A stretch of 64,000 nucleotides of DNA from Acholoe squamosa (GCA_949317995.1 OX439039.1:73976002-74040001); one strand, 5' to 3'. Counted from the first letter of the stretch, positions 35,101-45,399 are shown. Notes: generated by a model from the letters alone, not told the origin. Numbers and translations are program-made.

Positions 35101-38100
35101 CGCGTTATTAGATTTGCTTATGTCAGTGATTTTTACAGACCTTTTCTTCAATTCTAGATATCATATACAAATGTAATGACACCCATCTTTATGATTTTGC
35201 TGCATGTTAGTAACTGAGGCACTCTGGTGACAATCGTTCTGGCACTCGCCAATCATGCATTCTGTTCTATTTACTCATACAACTTCTGAGACTGGACTAC
35301 AGTATCCAAACGATAAATAAAGGGAAAAAAAGAGATTCTATTTTCCACTTGAAAAATATAACATACAAGAAAGCCCCTTACTTGTCATTCTGGGAGGATG
35401 TTCCTGGTTGGGGTTCTGGCTGCGGGTCGTCGCTGGCCTCGGTCTCCGGTACTAACTGTGGAGTTGGATCTTGGTCAAGGTCATCTGTGGGGTCAGGGGT
35501 CAGGGGTTCAAATGTCACATCTTCCTCTTCTTGTGGTGGTTCAGATTCGTTCTCTGCAGAAAAATTTGGTCCAAGAAAATTGTAATATACTAATCAGGTA
35601 TTAGTATGATAGGGATAGTTACAAGTTTTAAGGCATGGTATTCTTATCTTACAATATCTGACTCTATAATGAATATGCCATGATGAATATCATTCTATTC
35701 CAATCCTCAGAATTTGCTGTTGAAAGCGATGTATTAACATAATGTATTTTACAAAGAAGAGCGGTGTCTTATAGCTAAATGCACTGGTTGTCAGTACTTA
35801 TGTACAAGTGTATTGGAATTTCTATTATGCTATGTGTGTTCTGTTCAGTAAGAGGATAGTTAGGTATGAAAAGTTTCTTTTAGTGAAGGCTAATCGATGG
35901 CCCTAAGATCACTATCTTAGCCGAACAGTCTGAAAAAGCTCTAAGTATATACATTTTTTAAGAAGCAACCTAGTATCTACTTGGTTAACATACAGATGAG
36001 GGTTGTCCTAACTCTTAGTGGCGATTTGTAAGCTGCAAATTATGTGATATAGCAGAGCCAAAATAGAAAATGGTTGAAAAGAGAATTTTCGATGTTAATA
36101 AGTGTAAAGAAGAGCTCCAGCCAACTATTTCAATTTGCACACAGTTCATTACAAAGTTCAAGAGCCCCTAACAAATGCATCATGTCCATTGATGCATAAA
36201 CACAGCCCTGGCGAGTTAGTCGTAGAGAGTCGGCCCGATGCTCGAATGTAACCCTGCTAAGACTCATCAGAACTGCATATCATGAAGACCAATGGGCATA
36301 ACGCATTAAAGTAACTTGCGGCCCTTAATGGCTTAAGACCCTATGTCAGTCAATCGGAACTCGCGCCAATGACTCAGTGTTGCTGAAAACAATCAACGCA
36401 GGCCAAAGTGACCTGTGTCCTGGCATGTTATGCAGGCAATTTCCCTCTCACGCAGGCCATACAATGAAGGTTAAGTTTAGGCCATTGGCCTATGTTGTCC
36501 TTGGCATTTATGTTCTATGTCATTGTCTATGTCCTATGTCATTGCTGCATGAGTTAAACAACAAATGGGCATGTATGCGCTATTGGCCCTTAAGGGGTTA
36601 AGGTGTCCCTTAAAGGGTTAATGGTCAGCGGTCATCTGACATGCCCCAGGATGATGGCAATTAACCTAATAGACACAGAATTAATCCTCCTCGCACCTTT
36701 CTTTGCATGTACTATGCTATGACACATGTTACCTACCTGGTCTATCAGTACGAGTTATGGGTGGCTTTGAATGAAGTACATGTAGATTCTCTCTTTGTGA
36801 AGTTTGTGGTGCACACAAAATATCCATGCAAATGCAAGTGTGTAATTTTTCTCTATGTCCTATTGTAGCAGAATCGGGGTCCAGTTACCATATATTTAAA
36901 TATGCCATTGACTCGAGTCAATGGCATAAATACTGATATCGTAAGGTGCCTTTATCAACTTCATTATAACTTGCTTTATACTATGCTAAAACTTGAAATA
37001 AATTAAAAAAAATATTAAGTATTAAACAATTTTACAAATATGGCCCTACCTTTGCTTCTAATTTAAATAACATCAGTTTCGGAAGCCACCCCCCCCCCCC
37101 CACACGTCCCCAGATTTTGCAGTAATCGTTTATTTCCAGCTGGTAACAAAGGCACCGATTCTACAAATTTCCCAAAGCGGCATTGAGATACATAGATCAA
37201 GGAATACAGACAAGCACTATTTGGAAATCAGAAACATAACATCTGCTGCATATCAAATTTGGTCTGACTCTGCAGTGCCTCGATCTTCGCCATTACCTCT
37301 CTACCTTGAAATACCCAGCAACCACTAAATACCCGGACCCAATGACATTTCCAGATAGATATGATTCTTGTGCCTTTACAATAAATGCAGTCAAATAAGA
37401 CAAAACTAGCATTCCAAGAAGGTCCGATGGTAAAGCACACAAACAGCAAACACTTGCTAACCACGTTCAATCAAGTCCAACATAATTCAAATTTCATTGG
37501 TTACCCACACCCTAAACTACAGGCACAAGCTTCGAGTTGGCATTCTTATCAATTAAAAGGTTCAGCATATAGTCAGTAGATATTAGTTCATAAAGAAAGC
37601 CAGAATCAGAGTTTGGAATTAGCGTACATGCAGATATATGCATCGTTTTATTGATTTAAAACATATACCTATCATTTTTGTTAATCTCATACACTAGGGA
37701 AAGACTGGGTGTTGTACTGGGGTTGTCCGATTAGTGGCTTTTAACAGTGGGATAGGGTGGCTGGAATTCCAAGAGGGTAGGTGCATATAACAATGTTTAA
37801 CAATCATAATTACATTTCGTTTATATTTTAACATTTCAGACAACAGCAGTTTTCCTCTGTGGTGTAGGTATATGTAATAAATACCAAATTGACAATTACT
37901 GTCATCCACAACTGTCAAAGAGATATAATATTTCAAGTACAGTACTGCACATGTTAAACATACGCCACCTACATGAACTGTTTGATATCTCAATACTCTC
38001 AACAGTATGTACAACAGCAATCGTCATTTTGGTGATAAAGCATAGTTTTCAGACAGATAGTAAATTAGATTTTGTTCAGGCGAGGAACTTTGCTGAAGTA

Positions 38101-41100
38101 TAGACAAGAGAAAGCACAGTGTTCTTCAGAGAGTTGAGCTGGAGTCTTGTGATATGGTATACCTGAATGACATATATCATGATCATCCCAAAACCAGTCA
38201 TTCTCCCACGCCTTCAAAACATCACCTGTAAAGGGACACAACCTTTAACCTCACTGAAATAGGGCTCTTTACTTCTGTGCTAGTATTTCTTTTCAATCAC
38301 AATTATATCTAATGTGGTGGAATTGCTTTAAAAAATATTTACAAACTTCTCTTTTTATATCGGTTGCAAAATCTAAAAAGCAAAATCTGAAGCCAATTCA
38401 GCCCAAAAGCTTACAATTCAAGGAATGCACCTCATGTTTTATTCATCAAGCTCTATGTTACTGCAATCATCTACCTAACCATAAGCTGCGACTTTTACCA
38501 TACCCTAGCTGCGGCGCAGCTTACATATGAAGGAACCTGGACTCAGATAGCGTTGCATAGACTTAACTATCTAATATCAAGCCACAGTGAGTCCTCTCAA
38601 ATCAATGGTAGTCAGGGCCCGTATTCAGAATATGTGAAAGGTTGAAGCATTTTTGGTAAGAAATGTTTTCAGAGTTGAATTAGGGTAATTTGAGCGTGCC
38701 GAATTCAAATCTGTCGTATGCCCACACCTAATCCTTTGGCATATGCCCCAAATCCAAGATGGCTGCCACCAAGGCATATTTCCCAGGGAGAATCCTAGAA
38801 TCTGAAGGGAAAATACGCCTCGGTGGCAGCCATCTTGTATTTGGGGCATATGCCAAAGGATAAGGTGTGGGCATAAGGCAGATTTGAATTTGGCACGCTC
38901 AAACCACCCTAATTCAACTCTGAAAACATTTCTTCCCAAAAATGCCTAGCACTTCTTTACTAAGCATCTTTTGCACATTTGGCTCTAGACTATGGTGCGG
39001 CTTATATTTGAGGTCTCCATGTTCGCAAGGTACTATGGTGCTTTAAACCTAGGACCTAGTCTTAGCATCCTGAGCGAAAGGACATTCTGTGTGACATTAC
39101 GATATTCAAGAATACTTTCTCGTTGGCTTTGTATAACATTTTGTCTTTTTCATTTAACATATCTAACTGATAAAACACAAAAGCTCGTTATACAAGGACT
39201 TAAACAACATTAATTCTCTGGAAGAGAAGGCGCCAGTGTCCAATAGAAATCAAACATGCTCCGAGGAGTAAAGAAAACAACAAGAGAGCGTTTATTTTAA
39301 AACAGTTGAATCGAGAGTATGTCTTGGAGAGACAGAAAGGAAACGAGGCAAGGGTACAGAGCCTAGGCTAGATGACTTGCCCATGACTTTCCCACTATGT
39401 CATTAAGGACACATTTAGCTGCTTGATTGTCTTCCTCCCCCTCCCAACACAACTACCAGCACAGCTCTGAGTATTGAGGCATGCCTAAGTACCCCCCAAC
39501 CGACCATAGCCCCCCGACCATAGCCCCCCCGACCATAGCCCCCCGACCATACCCCCCGACAATAGCCCCCTGACCATAGCCCCCCCCCCGACCATAGCCC
39601 CCCGACCATACCCCCCCCGACCATAGCCCCTCGACCATAGCCCCCCCGACCATAGCCCCCCTCCCGACCATAGCCCCCCTCCCGACCATAGCCCCCCTCC
39701 CATAGCCCCCTCCCGACCATAGCCCCCTCCCGACCATAGCCCCCTCCCGACCATAGCCCTCTCCCGACCATAGCCCCTCGACCATAGCCCCCCGACCATA
39801 GCCCCCCGACCATTGCCCCCCGACCATTGCCCCCGACCATAGCCCCCCCCCCAACCATAGCCCCCTCGACCATAGCCCCCCGACCATAGCCCTCCCTGAC
39901 CATAGCCCCCCTGACCATAGCCCCCCCGAGCCCCCCAACCATAGCCCCCCGACCATAGCCCCCCTGACCATAGCCCCCCCGACCATAGCCCCCCGACCAT
40001 AGCCCCCTTGACCATAGCCCCCCCGACCATAGCCCCCCTGACCATAGCCCCCCCGACCCGACCATAGCCCCCCCTCCCGAACATAGCCCCTCGACCATAG
40101 CCCCCCGACCATAGCCCCCCTGACCATAGCCCCCCTGACCATAGCCCCCCTGACCATAGCCCCCCTGACCATAGCCCCCCTGTCCATAGCCCCCCCGACC
40201 ATAGCCCCCCCTGACCATAGCCCCCCCGACCATAGCCCCCCGACCATAGCCCCCCTACCATAGCCCCCCCCCAACCATAGCCCAGCCCAGCCAGCCATAG
40301 ACAGTCATTGTTGATCCTACAATTAACATCACAGACAGTGTAGCCAAGGTGATGTGACCTTGTTACAATTACTTGTTACATTTCCTTCCTTTCCCATGGG
40401 AAATGATTGGAAGCCAATTCTCTTAAAGGGCCCAGCTATCTCACTACTGATACTTACCATAAAGAAGCCTACTAGGCTCCTCTATGTACTCACCTACATT
40501 CACCTCCAATGCAAGACTAATGTTTTGTCTATGAGAGAATCTTGGAATTAAACCTATCAATAAACAAAATTGGAAGGCCTTCAAAATCAACTATATCAAA
40601 AGATATTTGCCCAGATAACCATGACACGCACTGCCCCCATACCTACTCTATGCCCTCCTCTTCTAAAAAATCTGAAATCTGTCTATAAGTGGGGTTAAAG
40701 ACAGTTTGATTACCCTTTTATTTAGGGTAAAAAGAGCCCTAAATCCCATGCATTTCTCCATAGGGAAAAAACCCAACAGTAATTACCATGTCACAGCCAT
40801 CAAAGTACACCTTAAATGTAAATTCTATTACATGGATAGCTTTGTCTTGCTTTTTGTCTCACTATATGACTAATTTTTGGGAGTTCAGTTGTAACAGAAA
40901 TAGGGCTAAATGACAGGTTTTGATGGTCTATGCAAATTCTTGGAATCTAAATATAAGAAAAGTATACCCCATGAAATGTTTTTTTCATCATTTATCAAAA
41001 GATTTTCATGTAAATAGAAATATGACTCATGGGGTCTTTGAAGGGTGTGATAGGGCATATGCTGTGTAATGGAATAGTTTTTTGGTGGTGCATGTAATCT

Positions 41101-43157
41101 GCTAGAGGCCAAAATAGCAATTGAAACTTGGTAATCATAAGAAACTCGGCTAAGGGCTAGTAGACAAGAGGTCAGAAAGGTGGTGTCAAAAGCCCTTGCC
41201 TCGTTTAATATCAAAACCTAAGCTGCATCCTTACAAACAGAGAAAATAAGCAGGAAGCAAGCACTGGTTTAAACCACAGTAGATCTAGCAATGCTGTTAC
41301 TCTAGGCATAATATGAGTACGGATTTGTTAAGCACTGAATTTCTCTACATGCAAAACATCAAGTCTTGTCCCTCTTTACTTTAATCAACCTGATATTGAT
41401 TTCTCTGGTTTCATCAGTTACTCAAATCGTGAACACACCCTATCCATTTTTGTCATTGCCTTACTAATCATATAAACTCCCTCACACTATCAGATAGGGC
41501 ACGTTAAATAAAGTATACGCACTGGAGAATCGAGGAAAAGCAGACAAAAAATAGGTACGGCTATCAGCAGAAAAAGGTCATCATTAACAACCATTTCTTA
41601 CCTGTGGGACTAGGACTATGGTCATCAGTGGATGACAAAGTCAAGTCCAGCGGGCCGAGAGTCTCCAGCGTACTAACATTCGATGGCTCCGGCACCTCAA
41701 TCTCAGGCTCTAGTGTATTATCATCCTCAGTACCCTCCACAGGGGCTTCTTCAGTGACTCCTACTGGAGCATCATGGGGGTTCTCTACTGCAGCATCCTC
41801 CAGGGTGACATCAGTCTCCTTGGGCTGGGGCGCTGGACGCGTACCACTGCCCTTACTGTGGTCACTCGCACGCCGCTGGTACAGGGCAGCGGTCTCCTCC
41901 AGCTGCACGAACTCCAGCGAGCTGCTTGTGCTGCCCGAGTCGCTGACCTGAAACCAAAATGTAGAATTCAAGTGTTAATGAGAAAGACTAGAGTTTGTAA
42001 CTACCAGGCTTTTACTTTCTAGAATTGTAGGGGAGAACTGGCCTCGTTCCCTCCTGGTTTATTCGTGGCTGAACAGTGTGTACTGAGTCTTTGAACCAGG
42101 ACAAATAAACAGATTATTAAAATAACAAAAGAACGCAACTATAAATGGGATGTGAGTCTTGGTGTATGAATACTTTTGGACATACACATGTTTATAAGTT
42201 TTTAAACCTATTATGGCTATATTTTGCATATATGCCGAGAGCTTATATATGGGATTGGGCTCAGTGGCATTTTAGTCACACCGTCTATAAGGGTATCTGT
42301 TACCAGTATAGCGATTGACATGGTTCATTTTATAAAGATTATGCTTCCCTAAAATATCAAAATATCTATCACCATGAAGTTTCTTTATTTGAATAGCTGT
42401 GCATCAGGTGTAAAACAGGATATTTACCAGCAGTACATATGCATTTTTACTTTCCCTGTATGCGTCATACATATAACTATGTAGACACACATAACCTTGT
42501 GATGTACTGTGATCGATATCAGCACTCCATTTGGCCTTCAATACATACCATGAACTGGGTGGGTAACCGAGTTACAGTAGCATATTCGACGCAATAAGCG
42601 CCCATCCCCTAATAAGTGCTCACCTTCCCCATTTTGGGTTTCTTTCCCCAACAGATAAGGGGGCGGAGCAGGGGAGCAGATAGAAAAGCTTTTTCTTTTT
42701 CATTATGCATACTCTCTTAGTTATTTTAGGCTATATTATAAATTATAGAACGCTGCCATAAAATACTAAATTTACTTTAGGACCTTGCCTAGAAGACGCA
42801 TCCCGCACAATATGAGATGCGCCCTGAGCTGACAAAAAGGTATAAGACACACCTGGGCCTTCGTTGTGGACACTTAAGTACTAATCTAATGTAATTTTGA
42901 CCTGCCAATAAGGCGCACCCCTACTTTTGGGAAGTTCTATGTCGGGTTCTATGAATGAGGCAGTAAGGCTTACATTCACTTATAAGCTGTGGATTAAATG
43001 CAAGGTACTATAGCATTGAGTAGCTTGTTGCGATAATAATCAAATAAAAAAAAAAAAAAAATAACAAGATAGCCGTACTCACATCACACTCGCCGGCGTC
43101 GTTGACCACAGTCCAGCCAGTGATGCTGGAATCGGTGTCGCTACCGTTATCCGCCAT
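24148..43157 (-). CDS. CCPG1: CCPG1/PBXIP1-family ER-membrane protein, likely ER-phagy receptor (11 coding exons, complete)
   Basis: The coding sequence joins minus-strand exons 43157-43083, 41947-41602, 35553-35382, 31052-30970, 30511-30314, 29084-28821, 27914-27784, 27597-27460, 27225-27133, 26648-26405 and 26174-24148. This is 3771 nt, 1256 residues, with every phase consistent. The cytosolic part carries GWTVV at 14-18 (an LC3-interacting motif), EFVQL at 37-41 and SDSDFVRLDL at 225-234 (FIP200-interacting-like), then a nine-Glu run. One hydrophobic span (about 357-379) follows RRLYRHR, predicting a cytosolic N-terminus. The lumenal side has two coiled-coil modules (501-581), ten N-glycosylation sequons (585-1156), a His-rich stretch (about 847-890), a Glu/Asp-rich helix, eight cysteines (1007-1084) and three W-x3-R repeats at the C-terminus. 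Vertebrate CCPG1 has this topology and recruits ATG8 proteins and FIP200 to drive ER-phagy. The symbol reflects family and topology; this may be the single ancestral gene of both vertebrate paralogues. Confidence 0.88.
26405..26648 (-). CDS. CCPG1: CCPG1 coding exon 10 (duplicated coiled-coil module)
   Basis: Acceptor TTAACATTTCAG and donor GTAAAT; 244 nt, residues 501-581. Two related modules about 41 residues apart each have a heptad-like run containing EN-x-DL, then a close R-Y-T-x2-P-x-N signature (LRYTAHPAN at 527-535, MRYTILPSN at 568-576). This points to an internal duplication. Confidence 0.85.
27133..27225 (-). CDS. CCPG1: CCPG1 coding exon 9 (93 nt)
   Basis: Acceptor TTTTACAACAG and donor GTAAGC; phase 0 at both ends, residues 470-500. 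It encodes NPDDKHTPTRVIFGQSE then VLNKESESVAELK, leading into the coiled coil. It is also removable without a frameshift. Confidence 0.76.
27460..27597 (-). CDS. CCPG1: CCPG1 coding exon 8 (Gly/Pro-rich linker)
   Basis: Acceptor TTTTGATGCAG and donor GTATAT; 138 nt, phase 0 at both ends, residues 424-469. It encodes FDAGGTPPGGRTAMSGAG and GVPTGPGPIPSQPPND, a low-complexity linker between helical segments. It may be alternatively spliced, since skipping it keeps the frame (inference). Confidence 0.72.
27784..27914 (-). CDS. CCPG1: CCPG1 coding exon 7 (juxtamembrane lumenal)
   Basis: Acceptor TATCTTCTAG and donor GTAAGA; 131 nt, residues 380-423, ending in phase 0. It encodes a charged helical segment (WLRKMQVERMKGAQ, then LKQADMLKGKLRKLTNQG) suited to a coiled coil directly after the membrane. 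Confidence 0.83.
28428..28560. repeat. Fragment of the CCCCTCAAACCCACCA repeat
   Basis: TTTTTACGCCCCC pieces followed by CCCTCAAACCCACCACC, then TTGTTGAAAAATAATGACTA, match the hairpin element at 59862-59993. It lies in a CCPG1 intron. Confidence 0.55.
28821..29084 (-). CDS. CCPG1: CCPG1 coding exon 6 (acidic run and membrane span)
   Basis: Acceptor CCTGGCAG and donor GTACGG; 264 nt, residues 292-379. It encodes nine Glu, then IGEFDDRCESDISG, a basic RRLYRHR and the hydrophobic span SVLTIISLVALFLAIGVAVG. Positive charge on the N-terminal side predicts N-in, C-lumenal topology. Confidence 0.88.
30048..30280. mobile_element. 233-bp TA-flanked MITE, CCGTAATCTCCCGCG ends (copy 1)
   Basis: Termini CCGTAATCTCCCGCG and CGCGGGAGTTTACGG are flanked by TA. 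It contains repeated TATAAGACGCAC boxes. It is identical in length to the copy at 34375-34607 and very similar in sequence, implying recent activity. It ends about 30 bp from the donor side of CCPG1 exon 5. Confidence 0.85.
30314..30511 (-). CDS. CCPG1: CCPG1 coding exon 5 (FIR-like SDSDFVRL)
   Basis: Acceptor TTTATTTCAG and donor GTAGGC; 198 nt, residues 226-291. It opens with DSDFVRLDLMSGE, continues with a possible helix (PALLADVARLMQI) and ends in a proline/arginine-rich linker. A MITE begins only 26 bp upstream of the acceptor. Confidence 0.85.
30538..30679. mobile_element. 142-bp TA-flanked MITE, CAGGGATGAAAGTC ends
   Basis: Inverted termini CAGGGATGAAAGTC and GACTTTCATCCCTG are flanked by TA. 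A second member is at 32291-32414. Its inner edge is 26 bp upstream of the exon 5 acceptor of CCPG1. Confidence 0.8.
30970..31052 (-). CDS. CCPG1: CCPG1 coding exon 4 (83 nt)
   Basis: Acceptor TTTTTCTCCAG and donor GTAGGA. It encodes NAIDDVVADQNQQIELLHAA and RQESDS, residues 198-225. The last G joins AC of exon 5 to make the Asp inside the SDSDF motif, so this intron splits the FIR-like site. Confidence 0.82.
31208..31500. repeat. Degenerate CCGTATA/TAAGCCGCA element
   Basis: Begins TACCGTATATACTCTCGAAT and contains many GGCTTATA and AGGTGCAGCC boxes, with an inverted ACCGTATACGAGAGAATT near 31370-31388. It is related in style to the CCGTAA MITEs but decayed. Confidence 0.5.
32291..32414. 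mobile_element. MITE, CAGGGATGGAAGT ends (second family member)
   Basis: Termini CAGGGATGGAAGT and ACTTCCATCCCTG; interior similar to the 30.5-kb copy (CTGAAAATCTCTGAAATCTG). The left flank is degenerate and the right flank is TA. Confidence 0.7.
32990..33105 (+). mobile_element. 3' end of a LINE with (TTGAA) tail
   Basis: GGCGTCCCCCGGCTGCAGTA, then ATAAATAAAT, then TTGAATTGAATTGAATTGAA is the usual 3' terminus of a CR1-like retrotransposon, heavily 5'-truncated. Plus strand, within a CCPG1 intron. Confidence 0.5.
34375..34607. mobile_element. 233-bp TA-flanked MITE (copy 2)
   Basis: Same termini and length as the copy at 30048-30280, flanked by TA on both sides. It lies in CCPG1 intron 3, inserted in the same orientation. 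Confidence 0.85.
35382..35553 (-). CDS. CCPG1: CCPG1 coding exon 3 (acidic, proline-rich)
   Basis: Acceptor TTTTTCTGCAG and donor GTAAGG; 172 nt. It encodes residues 141-198, a disordered segment (EPPQEEEDVTFEPLTPD, then DPQPEPQPGTSS). It is placed in the gene by phase continuity (G|AG making Glu on entry) and composition. It has no recognisable domain of its own. Confidence 0.8.
36170..36330. repeat. TGCATCATG-family dispersed repeat
   Basis: AATGCATCATGTCC, ACACAGCCCTGGCGAG and CATATCATGAAGACC correspond to the 1.8, 7.3, 17.9 and 32.5 kb copies. CCCTTAAGGGGTTAA-like ends lie nearby at about 36590-36620. Confidence 0.5.
38647..38945. mobile_element. 299-bp foldback element
   Basis: Two arms of about 130-140 bp are inverted copies. 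The left starts GCATTTTTGGTAAGAAATG and the right ends CATTTCTTCCCAAAAATGC. They share ATTTGGGGCATATGCC and the YY1-like AAGATGGCTGCC, with only a ~25-bp loop. It lies in CCPG1 intron 2 and has no coding potential. Confidence 0.85.
39490..40280. repeat. G/C-skewed minisatellite, unit CCATAGCCCCCCGA (variable)
   Basis: About 50 tandem copies of a 13-18 bp unit, CCATAG followed by 5-9 C and GA. Length variation in the C run keeps all three minus-strand frames open for 258-281 codons of Gly/Tyr/Arg- or Met/Val/Gly-type repeats. The minus strand has dense G runs with quadruplex potential. It lies in CCPG1 intron 2, where the G-rich strand would be the transcribed RNA. Confidence 0.9.
41602..41947 (-). 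CDS. CCPG1: CCPG1 coding exon 2 (acidic cytosolic region, FIR-like motif)
   Basis: Acceptor TTGGTTTCAG and donor GTAAGA; 346 nt, phase 0 in and phase 1 out. It encodes residues 26-140: VSDSGSTSSSLEFVQLEE, then a disordered Glu/Asp/Pro/Thr-rich region. EFVQL resembles the FIP200-binding core of CCPG1. Confidence 0.88.
42580..43000. repeat. Degenerate TATAAG/GCGCA element fragments
   Basis: Scattered boxes (AATAAGCGCCCATC, GAAGACGCATCCCGCAC, AATAAGGCGCACCC) indicate one or more decayed members of the CCGTA/TATAAG-box families. They lie in CCPG1 intron 1. Confidence 0.45.
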
Positions 43158-43225
43158 GTCTCAGTACAGCATCCCGAGCCGGCACTATTTGTATACAATC
43201 AATCTATTCTATTCTCCGTGTAAAT
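43083..43225 (-). CDS. CCPG1: CCPG1 first coding exon: start codon and LIR motif
   Basis: ATG is at 43157-43155 and is followed by MADNGSDTDSSITGWTVVND. Coding is 43157-43083 (25 codons) and the donor GTGAGT is at 43082-43077. A good acceptor (TTTATTTCAG on the minus strand, plus-strand 43226-43228) puts 68 nt of 5' UTR in this exon and implies at least one further non-coding exon upstream. The Ser/Asp residues before W15-T-V-V18 are typical of a functional LIR. Confidence 0.85.
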
Positions 43226-43270
43226 CTGAAATAAATATACAATAGTTAAATGTGAGGTGAGTTGGTATAG

Positions 43271-43407
43271 ATCCCAGTCAACAAAAAATGTTGCAAAACG
43301 TTTCAGAACGTTTACCTATGGCTCTTTAACATGGCAAAACGTTTTAAAACGTTAATAACGTTTTTTTTTTTTACGTTAAATAACGGGGTATTTTTGTTGA
43401 CTGGGAT
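43271..43407. mobile_element. 137-bp MITE, ATCCCAGTCAACAAAAA ends
   Basis: Perfect 17-bp inverted termini (ATCCCAGTCAACAAAAA and its inverse) enclose several AACGTTTT palindromes. It lies only 43 bp upstream of the acceptor of the CCPG1 start-codon exon. Confidence 0.8.
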
Positions 43408-44029
43408 GGGTGTAGTCTCAATTCAGGTCAATTCTAGTAGCTGCATTAAGCTTTCATTCAGTGTGCTATGGAGGTTATATTTTACATCTTTTTCCCTTGA
43501 GATTTTCTTTTTATTTTCTTTTTTTTTTAATTTTGTTTTTTTATTATAAATTGTTTCAGAAAGTAGTAATTTCTTGCTATATGTACTCTGGAAAGTTGAA
43601 GAGCTAAATATAGGGAGCATAGAGTGCCCCGACTGACGTGGGCTTACCTGCTCCCTTCATTTTACCTTTAGTTTTGAAAGGTGGAAACCCACGATTTTAT
43701 TAAAACGCAGATTTTGAAAAATTAGTACATCAAATTAAATACCAATAAATGACATCGCAAAATATTGATCTACTTCAAGTACCAGCATTGGTCTATACAA
43801 TCATATCACATATCGGTATATACATGTCTCACACCAGGTCTAAACCATAAAACGTAATAGGAACATCACTGTCTAGTACAGTATGTGGGGGTTGGGGAGG
43901 GAGTGGTAATCTCCACACATGTGTTCTATCTATGTCTATGATGTCATTAGTAAGTGTAGGACACATGCAGAAAACCACGTCAGCCCTATGGCTCTGCCTG
44001 CTAGGTCTGGGGCCCTCTGCAGCGCAAAG

Positions 44030-44350
44030 AATATATGCCGTAAAACCGAGCATATAAGCCGCACCCTGACTGTAGAATAAGTTATATACGCTGAAGCAAG
44101 GGTTGACAATGATCCCCATTCCTTACTAAAGTAAATGTATGTAAAACTCCTCGTATAAGCCACACCCTAAAGTTAGGTAGGCTTCAAGCAGAGTAGACCT
44201 GTAAAATGATCTATAAGCCACGGCTAAAATGCATGGTTTTACCGTATGTAAAAACCCACACATATAAAGCAGCAACCTGACTTCGTTGAGACCATAGAAG
44301 TCGTAATAGTCCTCAGAAATGGTCTGTAAGAGTCGGCTTATGTGTGATGT
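44030..44350. repeat. Degenerate TATAAGCCGCA element
   Basis: Repeated CATATAAGCCGCACC, CGTATAAGCCACACC and ACCGTATG boxes; decayed relative of the CCGTA families. Confidence 0.45.
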
Positions 44351-45390
44351 TTTACAGTAGCACTAACAGTATACATTGTAGGGGCGGTGCCAGAGCCTTC
44401 ACGGTGTAAACATAAGCTCTGACCTTTTTATACATGTAGTAGGCCTACCCTAGTAGACTCTAGCACTAGATTCTGGCTCCTACCAATGGGTTCCTCCTTA
44501 TAACTTGTACATGTATTATGTGAGTCAAAGGTAAAAGGCACCTTGTCATGATTAACGACCAGCAGATTCTTAAGCGATCAGTGTACCCTCACACCCAATC
44601 TGGCCCCAGCTCGACCATTAGCGTGAGTCGTCTCTGGCACCTAGCATTTGTGGGTAAAAGAAGTTTTTTCCGCTGGTTGCTGTAGTGCTTATTTGTATAC
44701 AGGAACCTCGCGTAGTAATCTTCCCAGAAAATGGGGACCATCATCCCCATACACGAGAGAGGTATTCCCTAGAATCCCGACCGGGCGAGACTGCCCTCAC
44801 ACCCAGGAAAACCCATGAAGACTTCCAGCCTTGCATACCTACCCAGTAGTACGTGTACCAGTACATGTAGTACTAGGGCGCGGAACTTTGTATTTTAACC
44901 TCGGTATGGTGGGTTGGTGGTGGTAGGGAAGGGGGCAATTGGAATCCCAATTGCTTTTTCTAGCCCATAGGATCTTGCATCATACCATATTGACCGGTAT
45001 AAGCGTCAGGGCGCTAATTAATTTCAACCTGGCTTTACCCCCGGCCCTTTTCAAGATCGGTGCTTATTCAAGACTTGAATTACAGTGAATTTTCAAATTT
45101 CAATACCCCAGCGCTTATTCACGACTGACGCTTATTCAAATTAAAGCCCCAATACTCACACTGTGGTACATATACTCGCGTGGTGCACTGCCATGCACAT
45201 CTACGTTATCTATCAATCTATCAGGTATGATGTCGACTACAGATGCTACCTCTCCCTCGGTACTGGTTCACTCTGAGTCAAGGAACACCCTCTATTTGTA
45301 GTATTGAATAATCAATTTAGTATTACAGACAATCCATTATATTGACACTTGTACTTCATGAGCAGCTTTTTTTTCGCAGAGGAGGGTCTA
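44351..45390. other. Non-genic stretch
   Basis: Only a fragment with CCGGTATAAGCGTCAGG and GACTGACGCTTATTCAAA (about 44990-45145), probably another decayed TATAAG-box element. No exon is seen. Confidence 0.5.
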
Positions 45391-45399
45391 AAAAGATCA

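Noticed and set aside
39415..40298. Three overlapping minus-strand frames of 258-281 codons (Gly/Tyr/Arg repeats)
   Set aside because: They are products of the stop-free CCATAGCCCCC minisatellite. All three frames are open and there is no non-repetitive domain.
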